Source: Bacteroidales bacterium (GTDB lineage Bacteria > Bacteroidota > Bacteroidia > Bacteroidales > GCA-2748055). Taken from it: a DNA stretch of 8,935 nt. The notes under the pieces are model-generated. The model was not told the DNA's origin. It saw only the letters and a list, made by a program, of their open reading frames with translations, and made no database searches. Where the stretch lies: positions 1 to 8,935 of the forward strand of contig JAOZLK010000146.1 in NCBI GenBank assembly GCA_029934875.1. Direction: 5' to 3'. Below are positions 1 through 6,925 of this stretch, piece after piece. A program made the translations under genes and the position numbers. Numbering within the stretch: the first letter of the stretch is position 1; each line of letters opens with the position of its first letter.

Positions 1-607
1 TCTCGGCATCGCTCAGGAGCAGTTTACCCTCCTGCTTCTGTACATCTTTAATATCTGTTTTTGCACCTGAAACATCCACACCCGGATCAAAGGCTTCAAT
101 GGATGCTGAACCACCCACATCCTTTACTTCATAAGAGTTCTGAGCCAGGGTAAGAATAGCAGCTTCGGAAGTAATTTTCACCATTCCAAAAGCTTTGCCA
201 CTGAATACCTTCTTCTTCACCACAAGGGGGGAAACAGATTCGGGCAGTGCACTTACCCCTGAGGCAAGCCCTGCCTTAAGTTTTGCCGACACCCTTGGAG
301 CCACGGCTTTCCCGGCACTGTTATTGGCCATTACCAGGACTTTTGCTCCTGTCTTTTCCATGGCGGCAGCAATGATACTGGCATAAACCTGGTTGTCCAG
401 GCCCTGGGGAGCAGCCGCTGCACTCAGGATAGTGGAGGCACCAAAGGCACCAAGAGTTGACAGCTCATCCTGATCCACATTCCCTATTGAGAGTGCAGTG
501 ACATTTCCGCCAGTCATAGCTGCAAGACCTGCAGCATACGATACAAGTTCGTGGGAGAGTTTCTTGAATTTCCCATCCCAATTTTCGGTATATACTAATA
601 CGTTCAT
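1..607 (-). CDS. etfA: Electron transfer flavoprotein alpha subunit, 3' end cut by window edge
   Basis: EtfA carries most of the FAD-binding site of the ETF heterodimer, which passes electrons between flavoprotein dehydrogenases (typically acyl-CoA dehydrogenases) and a quinone reductase or other carrier. Translating from the ATG at 605-607 gives 202 codons without a stop before the left edge, beginning MNVLVYTENWDGKFKK. The family is usually about 310-330 residues, so what is visible is the N-terminal alpha/beta domain; the conserved C-terminal FAD domain lies outside. Visible family-like segments are VLVYTENWDGKFKKLSHELV at the start and KVLVMANNSAGKAVAPRVSA in the middle. The start codon lies 2 bp after the etfB stop, so the two genes are almost certainly co-transcribed and translationally coupled. 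Identification rests on this pairing as well as on the sequence. Whether this ETF is of the bifurcating type cannot be judged without the C-terminal half. Confidence 0.93.
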   Translation of the reverse strand, partial: MNVLVYTENWDGKFKKLSHELVSYAAGLAAMTGGNVTALSIGNVDQDELSTLGAFGASTILSAAAAPQGLDNQVYASIIAAAMEKTGAKVLVMANNSAGKAVAPRVSAKLKAGLASGVSALPESVSPLVVKKKVFSGKAFGMVKITSEAAILTLAQNSYEVKDVGGSASIEAFDPGVDVSGAKTDIKDVQKQEGKLLLSDAE

Positions 608-609
608 AT

Positions 610-1359
<750 letters not shown>

Positions 1360-1382
1360 ATCTAGATTTTTAAATATCCTGA

Positions 1383-1390
1383 CAAATATA
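1383..1390 (-). promoter_or_regulatory. Bacteroidota -7 box for etfBA
   Basis: The minus strand reads TATATTTG, a full match to the TAnnTTTG -7 consensus of the Bacteroidota primary sigma factor. Its last base lies 23 bp before the etfB ATG, leaving a leader of about 15-20 nt. I see no convincing TTG -33 element 19-21 bp upstream, so the assignment rests on the -7 box and its position. Confidence 0.55.
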
Positions 1391-1460
1391 AAAGAATTCT
1401 AAAAACGGTCCGCACCCTTTAGTTATAAAATTCAATATATATTCACGAATACCGGGGAAG

Positions 1461-1832
1461 CTAACGAGGAGACTGTATCACAGTCATATTCAACACAATG
1501 CTGACAGACCGATTACATAAATCATAAAGCAAAAACTCTAATCTATCACTCTCCCAAAAATAGCTTTGAAAAATAAATTGAGATTCAGTCTCTCCCCGGG
1601 TGAAAGCATGAATGGCTTGGCCATTCATTGAGAAGGTATTGAGTCCTGCCTCAGCGCTGAAAAAAAACTCAAAAACGAAAAGAGAATCAGCTTTCACTTC
1701 AATATCGGGACCTTCCGGGGAGATTAAACTAATCTCCGGTAAAGCGTATCCGGCAGTATCACAGGCAGTTTCTTCGCGACAGGCGCTAAGCAGCGCAAAG
1801 ATGATAATTATCGGAGTAATAATACGCTTCAT
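1461..1832 (-). CDS. Small lipoprotein of unknown function
   Basis: The 123-residue product starts MKRIITPIIIIFALLSAC, a type II signal peptide: basic n-region, hydrophobic core, and lipobox LLSA|C with the acylated cysteine at residue 18. The residues after it (REET) are charged and partly acidic, resembling lipoprotein surface-export signals described in Bacteroidota, so surface exposure is possible. The mature part (about residues 30-120) is rich in alternating hydrophobics, opens with EISLISPEGPDIEVKADS, and suggests an Ig-like beta sandwich; I recognise no family. The reading frame extends to an ATG at 1872-1874, but the ATG at 1830-1832 is preferred because it puts KR at the front of the signal peptide and because a possible -7 box (1862-1869) would put transcription start after the longer start. 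The gene is divergent from the secreted protein at 1878 and ends 101 bp before etfB. Confidence 0.75.
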   Translation of the reverse strand: MKRIITPIIIIFALLSACREETACDTAGYALPEISLISPEGPDIEVKADSLFVFEFFFSAEAGLNTFSMNGQAIHAFTRGETESQFIFQSYFWESDRLEFLLYDLCNRSVSIVLNMTVIQSPR

Positions 1833-1861
1833 TTTTACCATTAAAGTCTTACTTTTAGACA

Positions 1862-1869
1862 TAAAGATA
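1862..1869 (-). promoter_or_regulatory. Possible -7 box for the lipoprotein gene
   Basis: The minus strand reads TATCTTTA, 7 of 8 positions of TAnnTTTG, about 30 bp before the ATG at 1832. No TTG is visible at the proper -33 spacing. It is mainly useful as support for the shorter lipoprotein start. Confidence 0.25.
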
Positions 1870-1877
1870 TTCATATT

Positions 1878-3065
1878 ATGCCAAGAACCATACTGCTCTG
1901 CTCCCTCCTCTTCATTTCAATCCAGCTTATTAATGCCCAGGACAAAATTGCAATTGACGACCGGACTGGCATACTTACTTCTGAACTGGAGGAAATAATT
2001 GATCAGAAACTTCAGGAGGATGGGATCAGCTATACAAACATGGTCGATTTCACTAAACGCTGCTCCTATTATTTCTCCGTGCTCCAGAAATCCGGCGATG
2101 ATCTGTTCTTAACAGTGAATGATTGCAACACAACATTGCTTGGTGAGAAAAACCTGGGCAGCCGAATCATGAGCGCTCCTCTCTCAGAGCAGGGAATACT
2201 AATTTCCTACGCCATTATGGATATTGTAAGCGAGCCGGGGAAATATATTTCGACTACCCCCACTGCTGAGGCAGCTGTCCTCCCCCCGGATGAAGGCAGT
2301 GCTGCCCCCAGGAGAGACAGTGCCTTTGCCGATGATCATAATACCCGCTACTTCTTTGCTCCTTCAGCCTATAACCTGAAAAAAGGAGAGTTATACTACA
2401 ATACAGTCTACTTCCTGATCCATGACGTTCAGTATGGTTTCAGCGACTACTTTTCCATGGGCGTGGGAACTACGGTTATTGGGCTACCCCTTTATTTTAC
2501 CCCTAAACTTTCCTTCCCGGTAGGCAAGAAATCTGCCTTTGCCGTGGGTGACCTGTTGATGCTGGGCACCTGGGGTACTGATTTCCTTGGCAACCTGGCT
2601 TACGGAACCTTCAGTACGGGAGGGAGGAATGGAAATGTTACCATCGGAGCCGGCTATCTTTACACCAATGAAAACGATATAACCGGACAAACTTCCTCCC
2701 TGGTAAGTAATTTTTCAGCCATGACACGTATGTCATCCCGCTTATTCCTGCTGACGGAGAATTATGTGATGAGTGCCAATTTCAACCGAACGGCCTGGTA
2801 TTATGACAATTCCAATCCTGATTACTACGACTATATCGAAGAAAGCTTTGTCCAGCGAAACACGTTCTGGTATGGCATCCTGGGAGTAAGAATTGTAACC
2901 AAAAGCAAGTCCTACGTAAGCTGGCAGGCCGGTCTTACCTACGTGGTGAATTTCCCGGGTGCTATCCCCAACCAATATAAAAGCTGGGATAATGATGCGG
3001 TTTCTGGGGTAAGCATGATTGCCTTTCCAACGGTGAGTTTCACCATGAAATTTAAGAACAAGTAA
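1878..3065 (+). CDS. Secreted beta-rich protein, probable outer-membrane protein, unknown function
   Basis: The 395-residue product starts with a type I signal peptide (MPRTILLCSLLFISIQLINA, likely cut before Q21). Residues about 30-120 form a separate N-terminal region with mixed helix/strand character (including YYFSVLQKSGDDLFLTVND) that ends in a helical stretch (ISYAIMDIVSEPG). Residues 125-155 are a Pro/Ala/acidic linker. From about 160 to the end there are repeated amphipathic, aromatic-rich strands (ELYYNTVYFLIHDVQYGFSD, VTIGAGYLYT, TFWYGILGVRIV, FPTVSFTMKF) with turns rich in N, D and G, as in an outer-membrane beta barrel of about 8-12 strands. The C-terminus is close to, but not exactly, a classic OMP ending (FTMKFKNK). 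No catalytic motif is visible. The gene is divergent from the lipoprotein gene; whether the two work together is not shown. It ends 33 bp from the convergent Crp/Fnr gene with no clear terminator between. Confidence 0.8.
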   Translation: MPRTILLCSLLFISIQLINAQDKIAIDDRTGILTSELEEIIDQKLQEDGISYTNMVDFTKRCSYYFSVLQKSGDDLFLTVNDCNTTLLGEKNLGSRIMSAPLSEQGILISYAIMDIVSEPGKYISTTPTAEAAVLPPDEGSAAPRRDSAFADDHNTRYFFAPSAYNLKKGELYYNTVYFLIHDVQYGFSDYFSMGVGTTVIGLPLYFTPKLSFPVGKKSAFAVGDLLMLGTWGTDFLGNLAYGTFSTGGRNGNVTIGAGYLYTNENDITGQTSSLVSNFSAMTRMSSRLFLLTENYVMSANFNRTAWYYDNSNPDYYDYIEESFVQRNTFWYGILGVRIVTKSKSYVSWQAGLTYVVNFPGAIPNQYKSWDNDAVSGVSMIAFPTVSFTMKFKNK

Positions 3066-3098
3066 GGAAGTAATTATTCAGTTATCTGAGCTTGCGTT

Positions 3099-3800
3099 TT
3101 AGCCGGTATGGGATATCAGGCTCAGGCGGCCGGATTCAAGGATCTTGATTTGCTTGTTATCCAGGGCTATAATCCCTTCTTTTTCAAATTCTTTCAAGAA
3201 TTTAATCACGCTTTCAACAGAGATGGAAGCAAAATCGGCTATGTCCTGCCGGCTGAGATAGCTGAACACATTCTCATGCTTAAAGACCTCCGAACTCAGG
3301 TAAATAAGGGCCGAAGCAAGCTTTCCCCTCATTTGCTTATAAGATAGGTTGGCCACAATTTCCATAAGGTGATTCTCAGACCGGTAATTTTTCGAAGTGA
3401 TCCGGAATCCAAATTCAGAATTGGTTTTCAGAAGATTCCTCAGGCTCTTCTTATCGATCATCAGAACCTCAGCGTCCTTCAGGGCCAAGGCCGAGTGGTA
3501 GTAAATCTTCTCCCCGAACATAGATGAAAATGCCAGGAAATCACCACTTTTTGCAATCCACAGGTTTTGTACTTTTTTGGGTCCGAACTGAAGGTAAACT
3601 TTTACCAGTCCTGATTGGATAAAAAGAACATGAGGCGCAAAGGCTCCTTGCTTGAACAGGGTCTCCCCCTTCAGGTAGCTCACATGCGTCCTGTTCTCAC
3701 TGAGAGCATCAAGCTCCTCCTTGGAAATAAGCTGAAAACAGTCAGGTTCTTCCCTCCTGTTGGGCTTTCCAGGGATATGTTCTTCGTTTGGCACATGCAA
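3099..3800 (-). CDS. Crp/Fnr-family transcriptional regulator
   Basis: The product (233 residues from the first possible start) has an N-terminal cyclic-nucleotide-binding-like beta roll (about 24-120; LKGETLFKQGAFAPHVLFIQ, KSGDFLAFSSMFG), a dimerisation helix (about 125-165) and a C-terminal winged helix with the HTH at about 182-211 (LSRQDIADFASISVESVIKF). The phosphate-binding cassette that in true CRP carries an arginine reads FGEKIYYHSALALKDAE here, without it, so cAMP is an unlikely ligand. There is no N-terminal cysteine cluster as in FNR; the only cysteine is C21. The start is uncertain: no ATG, GTG or TTG precedes TTG 3798-3800 in frame before the upstream TGA, and the only nearby alternative is GTG 3792-3794. 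Divergent placement next to the thioredoxin/thioredoxin reductase genes suggests it regulates them in response to oxygen or redox state (inference). Confidence 0.9.
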   Translation of the reverse strand: MHVPNEEHIPGKPNRREEPDCFQLISKEELDALSENRTHVSYLKGETLFKQGAFAPHVLFIQSGLVKVYLQFGPKKVQNLWIAKSGDFLAFSSMFGEKIYYHSALALKDAEVLMIDKKSLRNLLKTNSEFGFRITSKNYRSENHLMEIVANLSYKQMRGKLASALIYLSSEVFKHENVFSYLSRQDIADFASISVESVIKFLKEFEKEGIIALDNKQIKILESGRLSLISHTG

Positions 3801-3895
3801 AGATAAGCCAAAACATGGAAAATAATAGGAAAAAAGCTGTCACCTCCCAGTCCGCTCCTGCTGGCCAATTCGTAATAATACCGGACCTTTGCATG
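3794..3895. promoter_or_regulatory. Divergent promoter region with mirrored CTTTGCATG boxes
   Basis: The 9-mer CATGCAAAG (3794-3802) and its exact inverse CTTTGCATG (3887-3895) sit at the two ends of the region between the Crp/Fnr gene and the thioredoxin-like gene. Each contains the end of a -7-like box facing its gene: TATCTTTG on the minus strand (3798-3805, full match to TAnnTTTG) and GACCTTTG on the plus strand (3884-3891, 7 of 8). On the plus strand this gives a leader of about 20 nt before ATG 3916. On the minus strand it would place transcription start at or after the annotated TTG. No Fnr-type TTGAT-N4-ATCAA site was found between them. Confidence 0.4.
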
Positions 3896-3915
3896 AAATT
3901 TAAAAATCAAGAGTT

Positions 3916-4266
3916 ATGAAAATGCTAAGCACAAGCCTGCACGAATTTGAAACTGCAGCAGAACTGGAGAAATATATTATAGAAAATGAGAATGTAATGG
4001 TATGCGGTGGCCGGATGGGGCCCATGTGTATTCCGGTTTATGATCTAATGGAAGAGCTTGAAGAGGATCGCAGCAACATAAAATTTGCAGTGATGGCCTT
4101 TGACTCACCCGAGGCAGGAATTATCAGGAACGATCCTGCTTGCCGCGGATTTATGGGACTCCCCTTCACCATGTATTATAAAAATGGTAAAGTGGCCCAT
4201 GCCACCAGCAGCATCCAGAACATGCAACAGGTAACTACCGTCCTGGACGAACATTTCGGAGCATAA
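3916..4266 (+). CDS. Thioredoxin-fold protein with altered active site
   Basis: The 116-residue product has thioredoxin length and topology: a helix before strand beta-3, then VMVCGGRMGPMCIPVYDLM at the active-site position (about 27-45), a MAFDSPE strand/turn at 60-66, the cis-proline segment GLPFTMYYKNGK at 81-92 (cis-Pro about residue 83), and a final helix. In place of the WCGPC motif there are two cysteines seven residues apart, C30 and C38. When aligned on the following helix, C38 falls on the second (resolving) cysteine of thioredoxin and the first is glycine. A third cysteine, C76, lies in DPACRGFMGLP near the cis-proline. It probably works as the partner or substrate of the thioredoxin reductase encoded 17 bp downstream, but redox chemistry by C30/C38 is inferred. 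Start: ATG 3916; a second in-frame ATG at 3922 is possible. Confidence 0.85.
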   Translation: MKMLSTSLHEFETAAELEKYIIENENVMVCGGRMGPMCIPVYDLMEELEEDRSNIKFAVMAFDSPEAGIIRNDPACRGFMGLPFTMYYKNGKVAHATSSIQNMQQVTTVLDEHFGA

Positions 4267-4283
4267 TCAAGTAAGTGCACAAT

Positions 4284-5210
4284 ATGACCAATGAAGAGAT
4301 TTTCGATGTGATCATCGTGGGCGGTGGCCCTGCCGGCTTAAGCGCCGGCATCTACAGCTCGCGGGCAAAGCTATCAACCCTGATCCTCAATGAAGGAGCC
4401 ATAGGCGGTCAGATGGTACTCACCGAAGAGGTGGCCAACTACCCTGGTGTGGAAACCACCAAGGGCTACCTGCTTGCCAATATCATGAAAAACCAGGCTA
4501 AATCGTTTGGTTGCAAGATCAAATCGAACCTGAAAATCAAGTCCTATGAGCTTGAGGGTGAGATCAAGCATGTGGTACTGGAGGATGGTCGGGAATTCAG
4601 CGGAAGATGCGTGATCCTCTCTCCAGGGGGCAGACCCCGACCGGTGGGAATACCTGGTGAAGAGGAGTTCAAGGGAATAGGCATCTCCTATTGCGCCACC
4701 TGTGACGGCGATTTCTTCACCGGTAAAGAAGTAATCGTGGTGGGAGGCGGTAACTCGGCACTGGAAGAGGCAGTAGCCCTGACTCAATATGCAGAGAAAG
4801 TGACCATTGTTCACCAGTTTGATCACTTTCAGGCCTTTCAGCATGCAATTGACCAGGCACAGGAGAATCCGAAAATTGAATTCATCATGGAGTCCGAACT
4901 GCGTTCATTCAAAGGAGATGGCGTATTACAGGAGGTCACCATGGAACATTTGCCAACAGGCAAGATGTCATCCATGAAGATCGACGGGGTCTTCATTTTC
5001 ATTGGATATATACCAAATACCGGGGACCTGGACGGAATAGTGAAGTTGAATGAGAGAGGAGAGATTGTGGTTGATGAGTCGATGCAAACCAGTCTCCCCG
5101 GTATTTTTGCTGCAGGCGACAGTAATGTTAAGAAATACCGCCAGGTTACCACCGCAGTAGCGGACGGAACCATTGCCTCCCTGGCTGCAGCAGAGTATCT
5201 CAGGTCTTAA
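4284..5210 (+). CDS. trxB: Thioredoxin reductase-like flavoprotein lacking the NADPH arginines
   Basis: From ATG 4284 the product is 308 residues, normal for low-molecular-weight thioredoxin reductase. Visible motifs in order: FAD dinucleotide motif GGGPAGLSAG at 13-22; the redox disulfide CATC at 137-140 followed by DGDFF; a second dinucleotide motif GGGNSALEEA at 154-163; and the FAD motif GIFAAGD at 273-279. At 177-183, where NADPH-dependent enzymes have HRRxxxR for the 2'-phosphate, the sequence is HQFDHFQ, with none of the arginines. NADH or another donor is therefore more likely than NADPH (inference); the intact GGGNSA motif argues against a ferredoxin-type enzyme that has lost nucleotide binding altogether. 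A GTG start at 4275 would add three residues; ATG is preferred. It forms an operon with the thioredoxin-like gene and is followed by an intrinsic terminator. The symbol marks the family, not proven NADPH-thioredoxin activity. Confidence 0.92.
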   Translation: MTNEEIFDVIIVGGGPAGLSAGIYSSRAKLSTLILNEGAIGGQMVLTEEVANYPGVETTKGYLLANIMKNQAKSFGCKIKSNLKIKSYELEGEIKHVVLEDGREFSGRCVILSPGGRPRPVGIPGEEEFKGIGISYCATCDGDFFTGKEVIVVGGGNSALEEAVALTQYAEKVTIVHQFDHFQAFQHAIDQAQENPKIEFIMESELRSFKGDGVLQEVTMEHLPTGKMSSMKIDGVFIFIGYIPNTGDLDGIVKLNERGEIVVDESMQTSLPGIFAAGDSNVKKYRQVTTAVADGTIASLAAAEYLRS

Positions 5211-5263
5211 AAAGGAAGCTCAAGTTTCTGATTTCCGGGGAAACCCGCATTGGAAACCCACGA

Positions 5264-5291
5264 GGGTGTGTCAGTAGGCACACCCTTTTTT
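5264..5291 (+). terminator. Intrinsic terminator after trxB
   Basis: A perfect stem GGGTGTG (5264-5270) / CACACCC (5279-5285) with an 8-nt loop is followed directly by six T (5286-5291); A5263 and T5286 can add one pair. It lies 53 bp after the trxB stop and closes the plus-strand redox operon. Confidence 0.9.
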
Positions 5292-5365
5292 GCATTCTGT
5301 TGGATGAACTCCCTTGCCTATAGCTTATTATTGTGTAGCTCCATTTTTAGAGCGTATTACACAAA

Positions 5366-5376
5366 TGCGTTACGCA
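5366..5376. promoter_or_regulatory. Upstream palindrome TGCGTTACGCA, putative operator
   Basis: A perfect palindrome (TGCGT, one base, ACGCA) about 75 bp before the ATPase gene. Together with the base before it pair, AATGCGxxACGCA, it recurs at 5424-5436 with only the two central bases changed. It lies just upstream of the proposed -33 element. Palindromes of this kind are typical of dimeric HTH repressors of the Xre/HigA kind; the protein that binds is unknown. Confidence 0.5.
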
Positions 5377-5385
5377 CTAATATAC

Positions 5386-5416
5386 TTGTTTGTTTCGCTT
5401 TTATGATATATATTTA
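5386..5416 (+). promoter_or_regulatory. Putative promoter of the ATPase gene
   Basis: TTG at 5386-5388 and TATATTTA at 5409-5416 (7 of 8 to TAnnTTTG) are 20 bp apart, the spacing expected for Bacteroidota -33 and -7 elements. Transcription would start near 5422, giving a leader of about 25 nt that contains the downstream palindrome. The stretch GTTTCGC (5392-5398), inside the promoter, is the inverse of GCGAAAC at 5427-5433 and could be a further half-site. Confidence 0.45.
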
Positions 5417-5425
5417 CTGCATTAA

Positions 5426-5436
5426 TGCGAAACGCA
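5426..5436. promoter_or_regulatory. Downstream palindrome TGCGAAACGCA, putative operator
   Basis: TGCG and CGCA arms around AAA, 10 bp before the ATG at 5447 and probably at the very start of the transcript. Its centre is 60 bp from that of the palindrome at 5366-5376. A repressor bound here would block transcription start, and one bound at both sites could loop across the promoter (inference). Confidence 0.5.
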
Positions 5437-5446
5437 AACATATATC

Positions 5447-6556
5447 ATGAATCCATTTCAAACAAATGCATATCGTGGCCCTGAGTATTTCATCGACCGA
5501 AAAAGTGAAAGCAGGACCTTGATTGAAGCCATATACAATGAGCGCAACACCACGCTTTTCTCACACAGACGCCTGGGCAAAACCATGCTGCTGCATCATG
5601 TACTTGGACAGTTGGATTCATCCAGGTACACACCCCTATACATTGATCTGTTCGCTACAAGGAACCTGATTCACTTTGCCCAGAAACTAACAGAGGCTCT
5701 GTATGGCAAAAAGATACTACATCAGAACAGGTTGAGTAAAATCATGGGAAGCCTTGGCGCCTCTCTTTCATTTGATTCCCTTACTGGAAATCCCCAGGTC
5801 AACTTCAATATAACTGAGCCTTCAAGTGTTCTGAAAAGCCTACCTCAACTATTTAAGCTTTTATCCGAGTCGAAAAAAAAGGTGGCTATTGTATTTGATG
5901 AATTCCAGGAAGTTGGAGCGTATGAGGAAGATTATGCTGAAGCTAGTATTCGGACACTCATGCAGGAATATCCAGATCTTGTTTTTCTATTCTCCGGTAG
6001 CAGAAAAAGCATGATGAGAGAGATATTCACTGATGCCAATCGTCCTTTTTTCCAATCCACACAATTAATGGAGCTTCATGAGATTGACCAACTTACATAT
6101 GCAAATGAGGTCGGCCTGATCCTGGACAAGTTTAAAAAAACTTTTGATCCGCAGCTCATTGTGCAAGTTTTGGAGGATACCTACTGCCATACTGGATTTA
6201 CCCATATGGTCCTGTCCCGGATATTCAGTGAGTCGGAGGACCATATTGACTTCCGGGTTTACGAGAAGGTATGGGCCGATATTCTTGAGAATCACAAATC
6301 GATGGCAAGAGAACAGGAATATCTGCTTCCTCGATTACAATGGAAGGTTCTCACTGCTATTGCTCATGAGGGTTATGTGAAAGCTCCCATGTCTCAATCC
6401 TTCATCTCAAAGTACAAACTATCAGCCCCCAGCTCAATGAGCCGTGCCATTAAAGCACTTCTGGACAAAGGATTAATCATTGACAGCGAAAATAAGGGAT
6501 TGCGAGTCTATAATGTCTTCATTGAAAAGAACCTGAAGACCTTTCCTTTGGGTTAA
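5447..6556 (+). CDS. AAA/STAND-type ATPase with C-terminal winged helix
   Basis: This 369-residue cytoplasmic protein has the layout of the archaeal-type ATPase / MNS-like STAND family (COG1672-like). Near the N-terminus, GPEYFIDRKSE (11-21) corresponds to the family's FxGRExE segment. Walker A is SHRRLGKT at 39-46, Walker B is VAIVFDEFQ at 146-154, and a sensor-like strand VFLFSGSRKSMM lies at 179-190. The last 70 residues (about 300-360) form a winged helix with a recognition-helix-like LSAPSSMSRAIKALLDKGLI. Family members are of mostly unknown function; some are thought to be signal-transducing NTPases, others linked to mobile DNA or conflict systems. The gene stands alone: the terminator of the preceding operon is 155 bp upstream, its promoter is framed by two palindromes, and the region after it contains only decayed sequence. 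Its own winged helix could bind those palindromes, but a separate Xre-like protein is equally possible. Confidence 0.88.
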   Translation: MNPFQTNAYRGPEYFIDRKSESRTLIEAIYNERNTTLFSHRRLGKTMLLHHVLGQLDSSRYTPLYIDLFATRNLIHFAQKLTEALYGKKILHQNRLSKIMGSLGASLSFDSLTGNPQVNFNITEPSSVLKSLPQLFKLLSESKKKVAIVFDEFQEVGAYEEDYAEASIRTLMQEYPDLVFLFSGSRKSMMREIFTDANRPFFQSTQLMELHEIDQLTYANEVGLILDKFKKTFDPQLIVQVLEDTYCHTGFTHMVLSRIFSESEDHIDFRVYEKVWADILENHKSMAREQEYLLPRLQWKVLTAIAHEGYVKAPMSQSFISKYKLSAPSSMSRAIKALLDKGLIIDSENKGLRVYNVFIEKNLKTFPLG

Positions 6557-6618
6557 TGGCTCGAAAATACACCTTAGAATTAAGCCAAAAAGACCTAAAG
6601 CTATGGTAGCAGCTTTCA

Positions 6619-6853
6619 TTATGGTTTCACATAATCCCACGGCTCCAGGTCGCGCCAATATTTAGCTGAATTCGAAAAATTCTTATGCAATTTAAGGCTA
6701 TCTCCCAATGGCACCTCAATGATCTTTTCCGTGAAACTCTCATGAAAACTTGAAATAACCAATCTCACTTTTTAGTTCTGGCTCCTACTCATCACAACCA
6801 GTGAACAGAAAAACCATTTGGTACAAGGCTAAAATAAGAACCATGGTCTTCAT
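6619..6853 (-). pseudogene. Probable decayed lipoprotein gene
   Basis: On the minus strand, ATG 6853 opens MKTMVLILALYQMVFLFTGC followed by DE, a good type II signal peptide with a lipobox-like FTGC, but a TAG (6785-6787) stops it after 22 codons. The same frame then continues EPELKSEIGYFKFS to a TGA. Shifting by one base, an open stretch of 50 codons (6771-6622) reads protein-like sequence (KVRLVISSFHESFTEK..., ending in YWRDLEPWDYVKP) and stops at TAA 6619-6621. At least one nonsense change and one frameshift would be needed to restore a gene of about 75 residues. The stop overlaps another ATG (6617-6619) that opens a hydrophobic MKAATIALGLFGL stretch, so a second relic may follow, though it soon becomes antisense to the ATPase gene. 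Short length and lack of a recognised family keep this uncertain. Confidence 0.45.
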
Positions 6854-6925
6854 AATTTAAACTTTTTAGTCTTGTATTGAATCTATACCGGATGAAAATA
6901 AAGTTCAGCTCCCGCTCCCGTACTA

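Noticed and set aside
3680..3910. Minus-strand frame of 76 codons with an ATG upstream of the Crp/Fnr-like gene
   Set aside because: It could have supplied an ATG start through a frameshift, but its residues do not resemble a Crp/Fnr N-terminus and the regulator frame itself is continuous.
5250..5450. Open reading frame of 66 codons on the plus strand before the ATPase gene
   Set aside because: It starts inside or before the trxB terminator, runs through the promoter and both palindromes, and its sequence is not protein-like. It is most likely chance.
5561..5585. Walker A of the ATPase reads SHRRLGKT without the usual first glycine
   Set aside because: Variants of this kind (SPRRxGKT) are common in this ATPase family, so it is not evidence of inactivity.
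6597..6616. Hairpin AAAGCT/AGCTTT after the ATPase gene as its terminator
   Set aside because: The stem is only 6 bp and is not followed by a T-run.
6473..6619. Minus-strand frame starting MKAATIALGLFGLILRC after the lipoprotein relic
   Set aside because: The start looks like a signal peptide and overlaps the relic's stop, but there is an Arg before the Cys (no valid lipobox), and the rest is antisense to the well-supported 3' end of the ATPase gene.
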